From JB111 sp052093225 (lineage in GTDB: Bacteria > Actinomycetota > Actinomycetes > Actinomycetales > Actinomycetaceae), in the NCBI GenBank assembly GCA_052093225.1, contig JBQDDG010000022.1, positions 1 to 58,632 of the forward strand: a stretch of DNA of 58,632 nt. The letters are read 5' to 3'. The notes below the pieces were generated by a model that saw only the letters and a list, made by a program, of their open reading frames with translations, was not told where the DNA came from and made no database searches. Each line of letters starts with the position of its first letter. The first letter of the stretch is position 1. The position numbers and the translations under genes are program-made. Below are positions 34,499 to 42,909 of this stretch, piece after piece.

Positions 34499-34679
34499 CC
34501 ACCGACGCCCTGTGGCCGGGCGGGCGCCCTGTGGCAGGATGGAGCGGCTCGCGCGGCCATGCGCCGCGGTCCCGACCTGCCGCAGGGGGTCGCGACCACA
34601 GCGGGCACCCGAACCGAGACGGCGCCCAGCGCCGACCAGCCGGCCGTGACCTGCGCGCACGGGCGAAGGAGTGAGCACC

Positions 34680-35036
34680 ATGCAGAAGCTGGACTTCATC
34701 GACAACAAGTCGCTGCGTGACAACATCCCGGACTTCCGGGCCGGAGACACCGTCAAGGTCAACGTCAAGGTCGTCGAGGGCACCCGCTCGCGCGTCCAGG
34801 TGTTCCAGGGCCACGTCATCGGCCGTCAGGGCCACGGCGTCGGCGAGACCTTCACGGTCCGCAAGGTCAGCTTCGGCGTCGGTGTCGAGCGCACCTTCCC
34901 CGTGCACTCCCCGTCGATCGACTCGATCGAGCGCGTCACCCGCGGCGACGTGCGCCGCGCCAAGCTCTACTACCTGCGCGACCTGCGCGGCAAGGCCGCC
35001 AAGATCCGCGAGAAGCGCGAGAGCTCGGGCCGCTGA
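34680..35036 (+). CDS. rplS: 50S ribosomal protein L19
   Basis: The 118-residue protein begins MQKLDFIDNKSLRDNIPDF and contains GDTVKVNVKVVEGTRSRVQ and the C-terminal RRAKLYYLRDLRGKAAKIRE, full-length for L19, which sits at the 30S-50S interface. ATG 34680 has AAGGAG at good distance; the GTG at 34671 is too close to that site. The 181-base gap after trmD holds its own promoter (probably around CAGGAT near 34540) and a GC-rich leader. Confidence 0.97.
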   Translation: MQKLDFIDNKSLRDNIPDFRAGDTVKVNVKVVEGTRSRVQVFQGHVIGRQGHGVGETFTVRKVSFGVGVERTFPVHSPSIDSIERVTRGDVRRAKLYYLRDLRGKAAKIREKRESSGR

Positions 35037-35074
35037 CCCCCGCCCGTCCAGGCGCGCGCCTGACGACCACGACC

Positions 35075-35105
35075 GACGCCCGGTGGACGACGTCCGCCGG
35101 GCGTC
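35075..35105 (+). terminator. rplS terminator
   Basis: GACGCCCGGTGGAC (35075-35088) pairs with GTCCGCCGGGCGTC (35092-35105), 13 Watson-Crick pairs and one G-T, around a three-base loop, 38 bases after the rplS stop and before the lepB promoter (TAACGT, 35119-35124). Confidence 0.82.
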
Positions 35106-35190
35106 GCCGTGCGCGGGCTAACGTGGCCATCGTTCGCGGCGGGGACGCCGAGCGGGCAGGTCATCCGGCCGGCCGTACCGAGGAGGACGC

Positions 35191-36012
35191 ATGACCCAGC
35201 CGCCCACCCCGCCGAGCGCGCCCACCCCGGACGAGACGGACACGGTGCGCGAGACGGACGCGGTGGACGGCCCGGGCACGGCCGACGGGACCGGCGCGAC
35301 GGCGACCGAGCGACGACGCGGTATCGGCCGGTCCAACCGTCGCGGCGGTATCGGCGCGTGGGTCCGCGAGACGGTCGTCGTGGTCGTCTGCGCGCTGGCG
35401 CTGTCCGTCCTCATCAAGACCTTCCTCGTCCAGGCCTTCTACATCCCCTCGGGCTCGATGGAGGACACCCTCGAGGTCGGCGACCGCGTGATGGTCAGCA
35501 AGCTGACGCCCGGGCCGTTCGACCTCGAGCACGGGGACATCGTCGTCTTCGTCGACCCGGGCGGATGGCTGGACGAGCAGCCCCAGCCGTCGTCGAACCC
35601 CGTGCAGCGGGCCCTCACCGACGGGCTGACGTTCATCGGGATCCTCCCGCAGGACGCGGGCCAGCACCTCATCAAGCGCGTCATCGGCCTCCCGGGGGAC
35701 ACGGTGACCTGCTGCAGCCCGGACGGCGAGATCATGGTCAACGGCGCGCCCGTCGACGAGCCCTACCTCGCGCCGGGCGCCGCACCCTCGGAGACCGAGT
35801 TCGAGGTCGTCGTCCCCGAGGGGCACCTGTGGGTGATGGGCGACAACCGCGGCAACTCCGCGGACTCCCGCGCGCACATGGGCGGACCGGGCGGCGGGTT
35901 CGTGCCGCTGGACAACGTGGTGGGCACGGCCCGGCTCACGGTGTGGCCGTTCGACAGCTTCACCTGGCACTCCGACCCGGAGGAGACCTTCGAGGACGTG
36001 CCGGCCCCGTGA
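35191..36012 (+). CDS. lepB: Signal peptidase I
   Basis: The 273-residue protein has a 55-residue acidic/basic cytoplasmic N-terminus, one membrane helix (TVVVVVCALALSVLIKTFLV) and the catalytic Ser89 in YIPSGSMEDTL, with the general-base Lys in HLIKRVIGLPGDTV and the box MGDNRGNSADSR. It removes signal peptides of secreted proteins, including those encoded elsewhere in this window. GAGGAGG precedes the ATG. Its stop overlaps the rnhB GTG by three bases. Confidence 0.97.
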   Translation: MTQPPTPPSAPTPDETDTVRETDAVDGPGTADGTGATATERRRGIGRSNRRGGIGAWVRETVVVVVCALALSVLIKTFLVQAFYIPSGSMEDTLEVGDRVMVSKLTPGPFDLEHGDIVVFVDPGGWLDEQPQPSSNPVQRALTDGLTFIGILPQDAGQHLIKRVIGLPGDTVTCCSPDGEIMVNGAPVDEPYLAPGAAPSETEFEVVVPEGHLWVMGDNRGNSADSRAHMGGPGGGFVPLDNVVGTARLTVWPFDSFTWHSDPEETFEDVPAP

Positions 36013-36749
36013 GCGTCGGAGACGCAAGGGCGACGGCCGGCGGTCCCGACCTCGCCCACGAGAGCGAGCTGCTCGCCGACCTGCCCGAGCACGCCGTGGT
36101 CCTCGGCGTCGACGAGGTGGGGCGCGGCGCCCTCGCCGGACCGGTGAGCATCGGGGTCTGCGCCGTCACCCGCGACGCCGGTGCGGTGCCGACCGGCCTC
36201 AACGACTCCAAGCTGCTCCGACCGGCCGTGCGCGAGGCGCTCGTCCAGCCGGTGCGGGCGTGGTCGGTGGCCTGCGCCGTCGGCCACTCCTCGCCCGCCG
36301 AGATCGACGCCCTCGGGATCCTTGCCGCCCAGCGGCTCGCCGCCCGTCGCGCGCTCGCCCGCGTGCGGCACACGCTCGCCGCCGCGGGCCTGGTCGCCGG
36401 CGTCACCATCCTCGACGGGCGGCACGACTGGCTCGCCGAGCCGGCCGCGGACCTGTTCGCGGCGGTGGAGCCGGAGGTCGAGGCCGCCGCGCCCGCCTGG
36501 GACGTCCCGGTGCACTGCGTGGTCAAGGGGGACATGCGGTGCGCGTCCGTCGCGGGCGCCTCGGTCCTCGCCAAGGTGGAGCGGGACGCGCTCATGGCGA
36601 AGGCCGCGGAGCGCCCCGAGCTCGCCGCGTTCGGGCTGGCCGGCAACAAGGGGTACGGCTCCGCCGCGCACCTCGAGGCCCTCGCGACGTCCGGCGCGAG
36701 CGACTGGCACCGGCGCTCCTGGCGGCTGCCCGCCCGACGCGAGGCATGA
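36009..36749 (+). CDS. rnhB: Ribonuclease HII
   Basis: The 246-residue protein carries the type 2 RNase H active site: GVDEVGRGALAGPV (first acidic pair and the GRG loop), LNDSKLL, and the later Asp in VVKGDMRCASVAGASVLAKV. It cuts RNA primers and misincorporated ribonucleotides from DNA-RNA hybrids. The GTG start overlaps the lepB stop. It is a conserved neighbour of lepB and of the following DUF2469 gene in actinobacteria. Confidence 0.95.
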   Translation: MSVGDARATAGGPDLAHESELLADLPEHAVVLGVDEVGRGALAGPVSIGVCAVTRDAGAVPTGLNDSKLLRPAVREALVQPVRAWSVACAVGHSSPAEIDALGILAAQRLAARRALARVRHTLAAAGLVAGVTILDGRHDWLAEPAADLFAAVEPEVEAAAPAWDVPVHCVVKGDMRCASVAGASVLAKVERDALMAKAAERPELAAFGLAGNKGYGSAAHLEALATSGASDWHRRSWRLPARREA

Positions 36750-36756
36750 TGGACCG

Positions 36757-37059
36757 GTGAGTGCCGAAGACCTGGAGAACTACGAGACCGAGCTCGAGCT
36801 CGGCCTCTACCGCGAGTACCGCGACGTCGTCAGCCTGTTCACCTACGTGGTCGAGACGGAGCGGCGCTTCTACCTGTGCAACAGCGTGGACGTGCAGGTC
36901 CGCAATGCCGGCGGTGACGTCTTCTTCGAGCTCAACCTCGCCGACGCCTGGGTGTGGGACGTCTACCGCTCGGCGCGCTTCGTGAAGAACGTGCGGGTGG
37001 TGACGTTCAAGGACGTCAACGTCGAGGAGCTCAACCAGCCGGACATGAAGCTCCCGTAG
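36757..37059 (+). CDS. DUF2469 family protein
   Basis: The 100-residue protein MSAEDLENYETELELGLYREYRDV... is a highly conserved actinobacterial family that follows rnhB; its function is unknown. It is acidic at the N-terminus and rich in aromatic residues (FFELNLADAWVWDVYRSARF). CATGAT lies six bases before the GTG, so besides operon read-through it may have its own leaderless transcript. Confidence 0.93.
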   Translation: MSAEDLENYETELELGLYREYRDVVSLFTYVVETERRFYLCNSVDVQVRNAGGDVFFELNLADAWVWDVYRSARFVKNVRVVTFKDVNVEELNQPDMKLP

Positions 37060-37064
37060 GCGTC

Positions 37065-38087
37065 GTGGGGGACAGGTCCGGCCCGGCCCGCCGGGGGACC
37101 GGCCTGTCCGGCCGTGCCACCGACCCGGCCAGCCGGGGCACCGACCCGGCCCGTCGGGGGACCGATCCGCCCGGCCGTGCCACCGGCCTTCCCGGGTCGG
37201 TCGCGGACGCCCTCGCACTGCCGGAGCCGACCCGCATCGATCTCGACGTCCCCGTCGCTACCTGGACGCTCGGCCCCGACCGGCCGGGCGAGGGGAGCGC
37301 GGCGACCGGCGGCCGCCGGCCCCGCGACGTCGTCCTGTGCCACGGCACGCCCTGGTCCGCGCGCGTGTGGGCCCCGGTGGCGCGCGAGCTCGCCCGAGAC
37401 CGGCGCGTCCACCTGTGGGACATGCCCGGGTACGGGGAGTCCGTCCCGCTCGTCGGTGAGGGGTCGGACGTCGACCTCGTCGCCCAGCGCCGCCGGCTCG
37501 CCGCGCTCACGGAGCACCTGGGGCTGGACCGGCCGCATCTTGTCGGGCACGACATCGGTGGCGCCGTCGTCCTCGGCGCCCACCTGTTCGAGGGGCTCGA
37601 GGCGGCGTCGGTCCATCTCCTCGACGTCGTCACGCTCGACCCGTGGGGCTCGCCGTTCTTCCGCCTCGTCGCCGAGCACGAGGACGTCTTCGGCGCGCTC
37701 CCGCCCGACCTGCACGCCGCGCTCGTGCGCGAGTACGTCGCGGGAGCGGGCGGCCACGGCCTGGACCCGGGCCTGCCGGCCCTGCTCGCCGCGCCGTGGA
37801 CCACGACCGCCGGCCGGCCCGCCTTCTATCGGCAGATCGCGAGCCTCACGCCGGAGGACACCCGGCCGATCGTGGCTCGGCTCGGCGACGTCCGCGTCCC
37901 CACCCGCATCGCCTGGGGCGAGGACGACCCGTGGATCCCGGCAGCCCAGGCCCACGAGCTCGCCGGCCTCCTGCCCGGCACGCCGGCCGTCACGCTGCTG
38001 CCCGGCATCGGGCATCTCGCGCCGCTCGAGGCGGCCCACGCCGTGACGAGCGAGCTCCGGGACTGGTTCGCCGCCGTCGAGGGATAG
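37065..38087 (+). CDS. Alpha/beta hydrolase with Asp nucleophile (epoxide hydrolase/haloalkane dehalogenase-like)
   Basis: The 340-residue protein has an alpha/beta-hydrolase fold: oxyanion HGTPWSARVW, the nucleophile elbow GHDIGGA (Asp, as in epoxide hydrolases and haloalkane dehalogenases), the acid in AWGEDDPWIP and the His in GIGHLAPLEA. The substrate is unknown. The first 45 residues are encoded by imperfect 21-bp tandem repeats (RGTDPAR-like units, about 37085-37190) and look disordered. GTG 37065 is the only visible in-frame start. It follows DUF2469 after five bases. Confidence 0.82.
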   Translation: MGDRSGPARRGTGLSGRATDPASRGTDPARRGTDPPGRATGLPGSVADALALPEPTRIDLDVPVATWTLGPDRPGEGSAATGGRRPRDVVLCHGTPWSARVWAPVARELARDRRVHLWDMPGYGESVPLVGEGSDVDLVAQRRRLAALTEHLGLDRPHLVGHDIGGAVVLGAHLFEGLEAASVHLLDVVTLDPWGSPFFRLVAEHEDVFGALPPDLHAALVREYVAGAGGHGLDPGLPALLAAPWTTTAGRPAFYRQIASLTPEDTRPIVARLGDVRVPTRIAWGEDDPWIPAAQAHELAGLLPGTPAVTLLPGIGHLAPLEAAHAVTSELRDWFAAVEG

Positions 38088-38280
38088 GCGCCGCGCCGGT
38101 CGTCCGGCTCGGTCCCACAGGCTTCGGCTCCGGTCGTCCGCCTCGGCTCCGCACACGCCAGGGCAGTGCGTGCGCCCCGGCTCCACAGCCCGCCTCACGC
38201 CACCCCCGTCCCCAGGGCCGACGCCGTCCCGCGCGCCGGGCGGGTGACCTCGCCTTGGGTGGTGGGCGGAGGTGGTCGAT

Positions 38281-38742
38281 ATGCCGGACGTCGGCACGGA
38301 GCTGGACGGGCACGAGGGGCCGGAGGTCGCGCCGCCGCCCTCGGCCGGACGCCTCGCGCTCGGCGCATGGGGAGAGCGGGAGGCCGCGCGGCACCTCGAG
38401 GCTGACGGGCTCGCGGTCGTCGACCGCAACTGGCGGGTCCGCGAGGGCGAGCTCGACCTCGTCGCGTGGGATGCGGCGGACGGCTCGTGGGTCGCCGTCG
38501 AGGTCAAGACCCGTCGCACGCTGACCTTCGGCGATCCGGTGGAGGCGGTGACGCGCGAGAAGGCCGCGCGGCTGCGACGGCTCGCGCGGGCCTGGGTGGT
38601 CGCCGGTGCAATCGGTGAGCGCCCGTGGGATCCCGCCGCCGGTGTCACCGCCTACCGCGGCGCGCGGATCCGCATCGACGTCGTCGGCGTCCTCGTGCAG
38701 CACGGTCCTCCGCGCGTGACCCACCTCAAGGCGGTGGCCTGA
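38281..38742 (+). CDS. UPF0102 (YraN) family protein
   Basis: This 153-residue protein has the nuclease-like core of the YraN family: LGAWGEREAARHLEADG, the acidic site REGELDLVAWD and VAVEVKTRRT, matching a restriction-endonuclease-like fold (Asp...Glu-x-Lys). Its in vivo role is unknown. ATG 38281 with GGAGG eight bases upstream is preferred over the GTG at 38272. It overlaps the comM start by one base, the usual yraN-comM-dprA order. The 193 bases upstream contain two imperfect copies of a GGTCGTCCGCCTCGG-like segment and nothing else. Confidence 0.93.
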   Translation: MPDVGTELDGHEGPEVAPPPSAGRLALGAWGEREAARHLEADGLAVVDRNWRVREGELDLVAWDAADGSWVAVEVKTRRTLTFGDPVEAVTREKAARLRRLARAWVVAGAIGERPWDPAAGVTAYRGARIRIDVVGVLVQHGPPRVTHLKAVA

Positions 38743-40277
38743 TGGCGGCGCGCCTCGGCCGGGCCATGACCGTCGCCCTGGAGGGGACGACGGGTCACGT
38801 GGTCGACGTCGAGGCCCACATCGCCGACGGGCTGCCTGCGTTCACGGTGGTCGGCCTGCCGGACACGTCCGTGTCGGAGGCGCGCGAACGCGTGCGCGCC
38901 GCGCTGTCCTCGTGCGGGCGGCCGTGGCGGCCCTCGCGCACCACCGTCAATCTCGCCCCGGCCTCGCTCCACAAACACGGCACCGGGCTCGACCTCGCGC
39001 TCGCCGTCAGCGTGCTCGCCGCCGGCGGGGACATCGAGGACCGCACGCCCAGGCTCTTCCTCGGCGAGCTCGGCCTGGACGGCCGGGTCCAGCGCGTGCG
39101 TGGCGTCCTCCCGTCAGTTGTCGCCGCGCGGGCCCGGGGGATCACGGAGGTCGTCGTCCCGGCCGCCAACGCCGACGAGGCGCGGCTCGTCGCCGGCATG
39201 ACCGTCCGCGCGGTCGAGCACCTGGCGGACGTCGTCGTCGCGCTCGGCGGCCAGGCGCGCCGCCCGCACCTGCCGGCCACGCCGAACAGTGCGGCGGAAG
39301 CGCCCGCGCCCGAGGCGAGACCCGTGCTCGACCTTGCCGACGTCCTCGGCCAGTCGCGCGCCCGTCGCGCGCTCGAGATCGCCGCGGCCGGCGGCCACCA
39401 CCTGTTCCTCGTGGGTCCGCCCGGGGCGGGGAAGTCGATGCTGGCCGCCCGCCTGCCGGGGCTCCTCCCGGACCTCGACGACGACGCCGCCCTCGAGGTG
39501 ACCACCGTCCACTCGGTGGCGGGCGTCTACGCGGGGGACACCCTGGTGCGGCGCCCGCCGTTCGAGGAGCCGCACCACACGGCCACGGCGGTCGCCGTCG
39601 TCGGCGGTGGCGCGGGGCTCCCGCGGCCGGGCGCCGCCTCACGGGCGCACCGCGGCGTGCTCCTGCTCGACGAGAGCCCCGAGTTCTCCACACGCGTGCT
39701 CGACACGCTCCGCCAGCCGCTGGAGTCCGGAGAGATCGTGCTGCACCGGGCCGCCGGTTCCGCCCGTTTCCCGGCCCGCTTCCAACTCGTCATGACCGCG
39801 AACCCGTGTCCGTGCGGCCACGCCGTCGGGGACGGCAGCCTGTGCACCTGCTCGAGCGCTGTCCGCTCGCGCTACCTCTCGCGCCTCTCGGGACCGCTGC
39901 TCGACCGCATCGACCTGCGGATCGGGGTCGACCGGGTCTCGCGCGCCGCGGCCGCCGTCGAGGGACCCGCCGAACCCAGCGCCCAGGTCGCGGCCCGGGT
40001 GGCGGAGGCCCGGTCCGCCGCGCGGGAGCGGCTCGCGGGTACGGGGTGGTCGACGAACGCCGAGGTGCCCGGCTCCTGGCTGCGGGCGCACACCGGGCGC
40101 AGCGCCGTCCAGCTGGTGGCTCGCAGCGTCGACGTCGGCGCGCTCTCCATGCGGGGGATGGACCGGGTCCTGCGCGTGGCCTGGACGATGGCGGACCTCA
40201 ACGGGGACGCGGCACCGACCTCGATGCAGGTCGGCGAGGCCATGGCACTGCGGACGCAGGAGGTCGGCCGTGCGTGA
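38742..40277 (+). CDS. comM: ComM/YifB family Mg-chelatase-like AAA+ ATPase
   Basis: The 511-residue protein starts with a Lon-protease-like domain (LEGTTGHVVDVEAHIADGLPAF; VNLAPASLHKHGTGLDLALAV), then an AAA+ motor with Walker A LVGPPGAGKSMLAARLPG, Walker B GVLLLDESPEF and the Cys cluster NPCPCGHAVGDGSLCTCS. ComM is a hexameric helicase that promotes branch migration during integration of foreign DNA in transformation. It is followed by dprA with an eight-base overlap. Confidence 0.94.
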   Translation: MAARLGRAMTVALEGTTGHVVDVEAHIADGLPAFTVVGLPDTSVSEARERVRAALSSCGRPWRPSRTTVNLAPASLHKHGTGLDLALAVSVLAAGGDIEDRTPRLFLGELGLDGRVQRVRGVLPSVVAARARGITEVVVPAANADEARLVAGMTVRAVEHLADVVVALGGQARRPHLPATPNSAAEAPAPEARPVLDLADVLGQSRARRALEIAAAGGHHLFLVGPPGAGKSMLAARLPGLLPDLDDDAALEVTTVHSVAGVYAGDTLVRRPPFEEPHHTATAVAVVGGGAGLPRPGAASRAHRGVLLLDESPEFSTRVLDTLRQPLESGEIVLHRAAGSARFPARFQLVMTANPCPCGHAVGDGSLCTCSSAVRSRYLSRLSGPLLDRIDLRIGVDRVSRAAAAVEGPAEPSAQVAARVAEARSAARERLAGTGWSTNAEVPGSWLRAHTGRSAVQLVARSVDVGALSMRGMDRVLRVAWTMADLNGDAAPTSMQVGEAMALRTQEVGRA

Positions 40278-41571
40278 ACACCAGAGCGCATCCGCACCCC
40301 GTAGCGAGGAGCACCTCGCCCGGGCGGCCTGGACCCGACTCGTCGAAGGCCCGGACCCCCAGGCCCACCGCCTTGCGCGGGAGCTCGGCGCACCGGAGGC
40401 GCTCGCCTGGCTGCGCAGGGCTGCCGGTGGGGTCGTGCTCCCACCCGTACCGCCCGGCGTCGACGACGGGCGGGGCTCCCTCGCGACGTCGGTCGCCCGT
40501 TGGACGCCGCGGCTCGAGCACCTCGAACCCGCGCGCGAGCTCGACCGGGTCGACCAGCTGGGCGGGTGGTTCGTCGTTCCCGGAGACGCACAGTGGCCGG
40601 CGGGACTCGACGACCTGGGGGAGGACGCACCACCCGGGCTGTGGGGACGGGGACAGCTCGCGGCGCTCGCACGGCCTGCCGCCGGGATCGTCGGATCCAG
40701 GGCATCGACCCCGTACGGCATGAGCGTGGGAGCGGAGATCGCCGCGGGGGTGGCGGACGCCGGCATGGTCGTCCTGTCCGGCGGCGCCTACGGGATCGAC
40801 ACGGCGGCGCACCGCGGGGCGCTCGCCGTCGACGGCTGCTCGGTGGCGGTGATGGCCGGGGGCATCGACCGGTTTTACCCGGCGGGCAGCGCACGGATGC
40901 TTGAGCAGCTCCTCGAGGACGGTGCGGTCGTGGCGGAGGCGGCGCCCGGGTCGAACCCGGCGCGGCACCGGTTCCTCGCGCGGAACCGCCTCATCGCGGC
41001 GATGTCGGGCGCCACGCTCGTCGTCGAGGCCGCCCACCGGTCCGGTGCCCTGTCGACGGCGCGGCACGCCGCCGGGATCGGACGGCCCGTCGGCGCCGTC
41101 CCCGGTCCCGTCACCTCGATGGCATCCGCCGGGTGCCACCGGCTGATGCGCGAACAGGGGGCGACCTGCGTGACGAACGCCGAGGAGCTGCTCGAGCTCG
41201 CCCTGCCCATCGGCGCGACGCTCGGCCGTCGCTCGCCGACCGGTGCGACGGGCGCGGCCGGCTCCGGCCCACGTCCTGGTGCGGGAGCCGGCTCTGCTTC
41301 CGGCTCGAGCCGGCGCTCGGGATCGGCGCCGGGGGGCGCGTCGGCCGCCGACGAGGAGCCCGGGCTCCTGGACGGACTGGACCCCGCGTGTGCGCGGGTA
41401 CTCGACGCCCTGCCTGCTGTCCGGGCGGCCGAGGAGTCCTCGATCGCACGGAACGCCGGTCTGGACCTGCGGACGGTGCGGTCCGCGCTCGGCCTGCTCG
41501 AGCTCATGGGCAGGATCGAGCACTCGTCGGGGCGGTGGCGCCGCAGCCGACCAGCACGCGCGGCAGGTTGA
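40270..41571 (+). CDS. dprA: DNA-processing protein DprA
   Basis: The 433-residue protein has the Rossmann-like DprA core: GIVGSRASTPYGMSVG, VLSGGAYGIDTAAHRGAL, MAGGIDRFYP, RNRLIAAMS and VVEAAHRSGALSTARHA, with a C-terminal winged-helix domain after a Gly/Ser/Ala-rich linker of about 50 residues. DprA loads RecA on incoming single strands. The N-terminal 150 residues are helical. The GTG start lies within comM. The stop codon is the first triplet of a 37-bp tandem repeat. Confidence 0.95.
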   Translation: MREHQSASAPRSEEHLARAAWTRLVEGPDPQAHRLARELGAPEALAWLRRAAGGVVLPPVPPGVDDGRGSLATSVARWTPRLEHLEPARELDRVDQLGGWFVVPGDAQWPAGLDDLGEDAPPGLWGRGQLAALARPAAGIVGSRASTPYGMSVGAEIAAGVADAGMVVLSGGAYGIDTAAHRGALAVDGCSVAVMAGGIDRFYPAGSARMLEQLLEDGAVVAEAAPGSNPARHRFLARNRLIAAMSGATLVVEAAHRSGALSTARHAAGIGRPVGAVPGPVTSMASAGCHRLMREQGATCVTNAEELLELALPIGATLGRRSPTGATGAAGSGPRPGAGAGSASGSSRRSGSAPGGASAADEEPGLLDGLDPACARVLDALPAVRAAEESSIARNAGLDLRTVRSALGLLELMGRIEHSSGRWRRSRPARAAG

Positions 41572-41679
41572 ACGACGGGCCGGCTGAGGGACAGGGCCAG
41601 CCAGCTGAATGACGGGCCGGCTGAGGGACAGGGCCAGCCAGCTGGACGACGGACCGCCTGATGGACAGGGCCAGCCGAC
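41569..41679 (+). repeat. Three 37-bp tandem repeats starting at the dprA stop codon
   Basis: Units at 41569-41605, 41606-41642 and 41643-41679 begin TGAACGACGG, TGAATGACGG and TGGACGACGG, then share CCGGCTGAGGGACAGGGCC or close variants. Copies 1 and 2 differ by one base; copy 3 has diverged. The GGCTG...CCAGC elements inside each unit can fold. The remaining bases to the xerC promoter show no gene. Confidence 0.92.
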
Positions 41680-41799
41680 GCGCGCGGCCGACCCACGGGC
41701 GGTGGCGGTCGATCCACGGGCGTGGCCGCCGATTGGCGAGGCCGGGCCCTCTACGCGTGCGCGGGTCGCATCCGCAGGCCACGGCCGCCCCCGGCGGCG

Positions 41800-41805
41800 T
41801 ACGCT
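41800..41805 (+). promoter_or_regulatory. -10 element TACGCT for leaderless xerC
   Basis: TACGCT is followed after six bases by the xerC ATG (41812), the same arrangement as at the OleC-like gene. Confidence 0.55.
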
Positions 41806-41811
41806 CTGCGC

Positions 41812-42753
41812 ATGACCGCGACGAGCCGGGGGCCCGAGGTGCCGTTGACGCGGGCCGCCCTCGACGCGGGTTTCGAGCGCCACCTGGCGGGCGAACGCGG
41901 ACTGTCTGCCCACACCGTGCGCGCGTACCTCGGTGACGTCGCCACGCTCATGGAGCACCTCGGCCAGGATGACCCGGACGCCGACGTCGACCTCTCCCGT
42001 CTCGACCTCGTCACCCTGCGGTCCTGGCTCGCGGGACAGCAGGCCCGAGGCCTGTCGCGCTCGACGCTCGCCCGCCGCGCCGCTGCCGTCCGTGCCTTCG
42101 GCGCCTGGCTTGCCCGCACGGGTCGCGTGGACATCGACCCGACCCAGCGGCTGCGCTCCCCGCGTCCGGACCGCCATCTGCCGACGGTGCTCGGCGTCGA
42201 GTCCGTCGAACGGCTGCTCGACGCCGCCGCCGGGCGGGCGCAGGCCGGCACCGCCGTGCACGTGCGTGACCTCGCAGCCCTCGAGCTGCTCTACGCGAGC
42301 GGGCTGCGGGTGGGGGAGCTCGTCTCGCTCGACGTCGGGTCGGTCGACCTCGACGAGCTCACCGTTTGCGTGGTGGGCAAGGGGGACAAGGAACGGGTCG
42401 TCCCGCTCGGGCGGCCCGCCGGCGACGCCGTGCGCCGATGGACGCAGGTCCGGCACGAGCTGGTCGGGCACCCGGGCGAGCGGGCGCTGTTCGTCGGCGT
42501 GCGCGGGAGCCGCATCGACGCCCGAACGGTCCGCGCCGTGCTCCACCGCGCGACCGCGCTCGCGGGCGTCACCGACGTCGCCCCGCACGGGCTGCGGCAC
42601 ACCGCCGCCACGCACCTGCTCGCCGGCGGATCCGACCTGCGCTCGGTGCAGGAGATCCTCGGCCACTCCTCGCTCGCCACCACGCAGCGCTACACGCACG
42701 TGAGCCCGGAGCGGCTGCGCTCGGTCTTCACCCAGGCGCACCCCCGGGCCTGA
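41812..42753 (+). CDS. xerC: Tyrosine recombinase XerC
   Basis: The 313-residue protein has an N-terminal SAM-like core-binding domain (ERGLSAHTVRAYLGDV) and a catalytic domain with Arg166 (ASGLRVGEL), Lys in GKGDKERVVP, His259 and Arg262 (HGLRHTAATHLL), His285 (LGHSS) and nucleophile Tyr294 (RYTHV). With XerD it resolves chromosome dimers at dif near division. The spot between dprA and rpsB is the standard actinobacterial location, so this is a housekeeping recombinase and not a mobile integrase. Confidence 0.96.
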   Translation: MTATSRGPEVPLTRAALDAGFERHLAGERGLSAHTVRAYLGDVATLMEHLGQDDPDADVDLSRLDLVTLRSWLAGQQARGLSRSTLARRAAAVRAFGAWLARTGRVDIDPTQRLRSPRPDRHLPTVLGVESVERLLDAAAGRAQAGTAVHVRDLAALELLYASGLRVGELVSLDVGSVDLDELTVCVVGKGDKERVVPLGRPAGDAVRRWTQVRHELVGHPGERALFVGVRGSRIDARTVRAVLHRATALAGVTDVAPHGLRHTAATHLLAGGSDLRSVQEILGHSSLATTQRYTHVSPERLRSVFTQAHPRA

Positions 42754-42806
42754 CGACGGCGTCGGCCCGCTCGAGCGCCCGGGCTGATCCTCCGACCTCT
42801 CCGCCC

Positions 42807-42848
42807 GAAGGTCTGACCGTGCGGCCCAAAGGTCTGAGTGTGCGGCCC
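42807..42848 (+). repeat. Two 21-bp tandem repeats after xerC
   Basis: Two adjacent copies of an AAGGTCTGAxxGTGCGGCCC-like unit (42807-42827 and 42828-42848) differ at four positions. They are followed by near-duplicate GGCCCGGCCGCGT segments (about 42851-42880) that could fold as a terminator between the convergent xerC and M23 genes. Confidence 0.8.
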
Positions 42849-42909
42849 GGTGGCCCGGCCGCGTGACGGCCCGGCCGCGTCACCGGACCGGCGCGTGGGC
42901 TGTGCCGGC

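Noticed and set aside
41812..42753. Tyrosine recombinase as a sign of an integrated element
   Set aside because: Position between dprA and rpsB, full length and motif set fit the housekeeping XerC. There are no att-like repeats or cargo genes.
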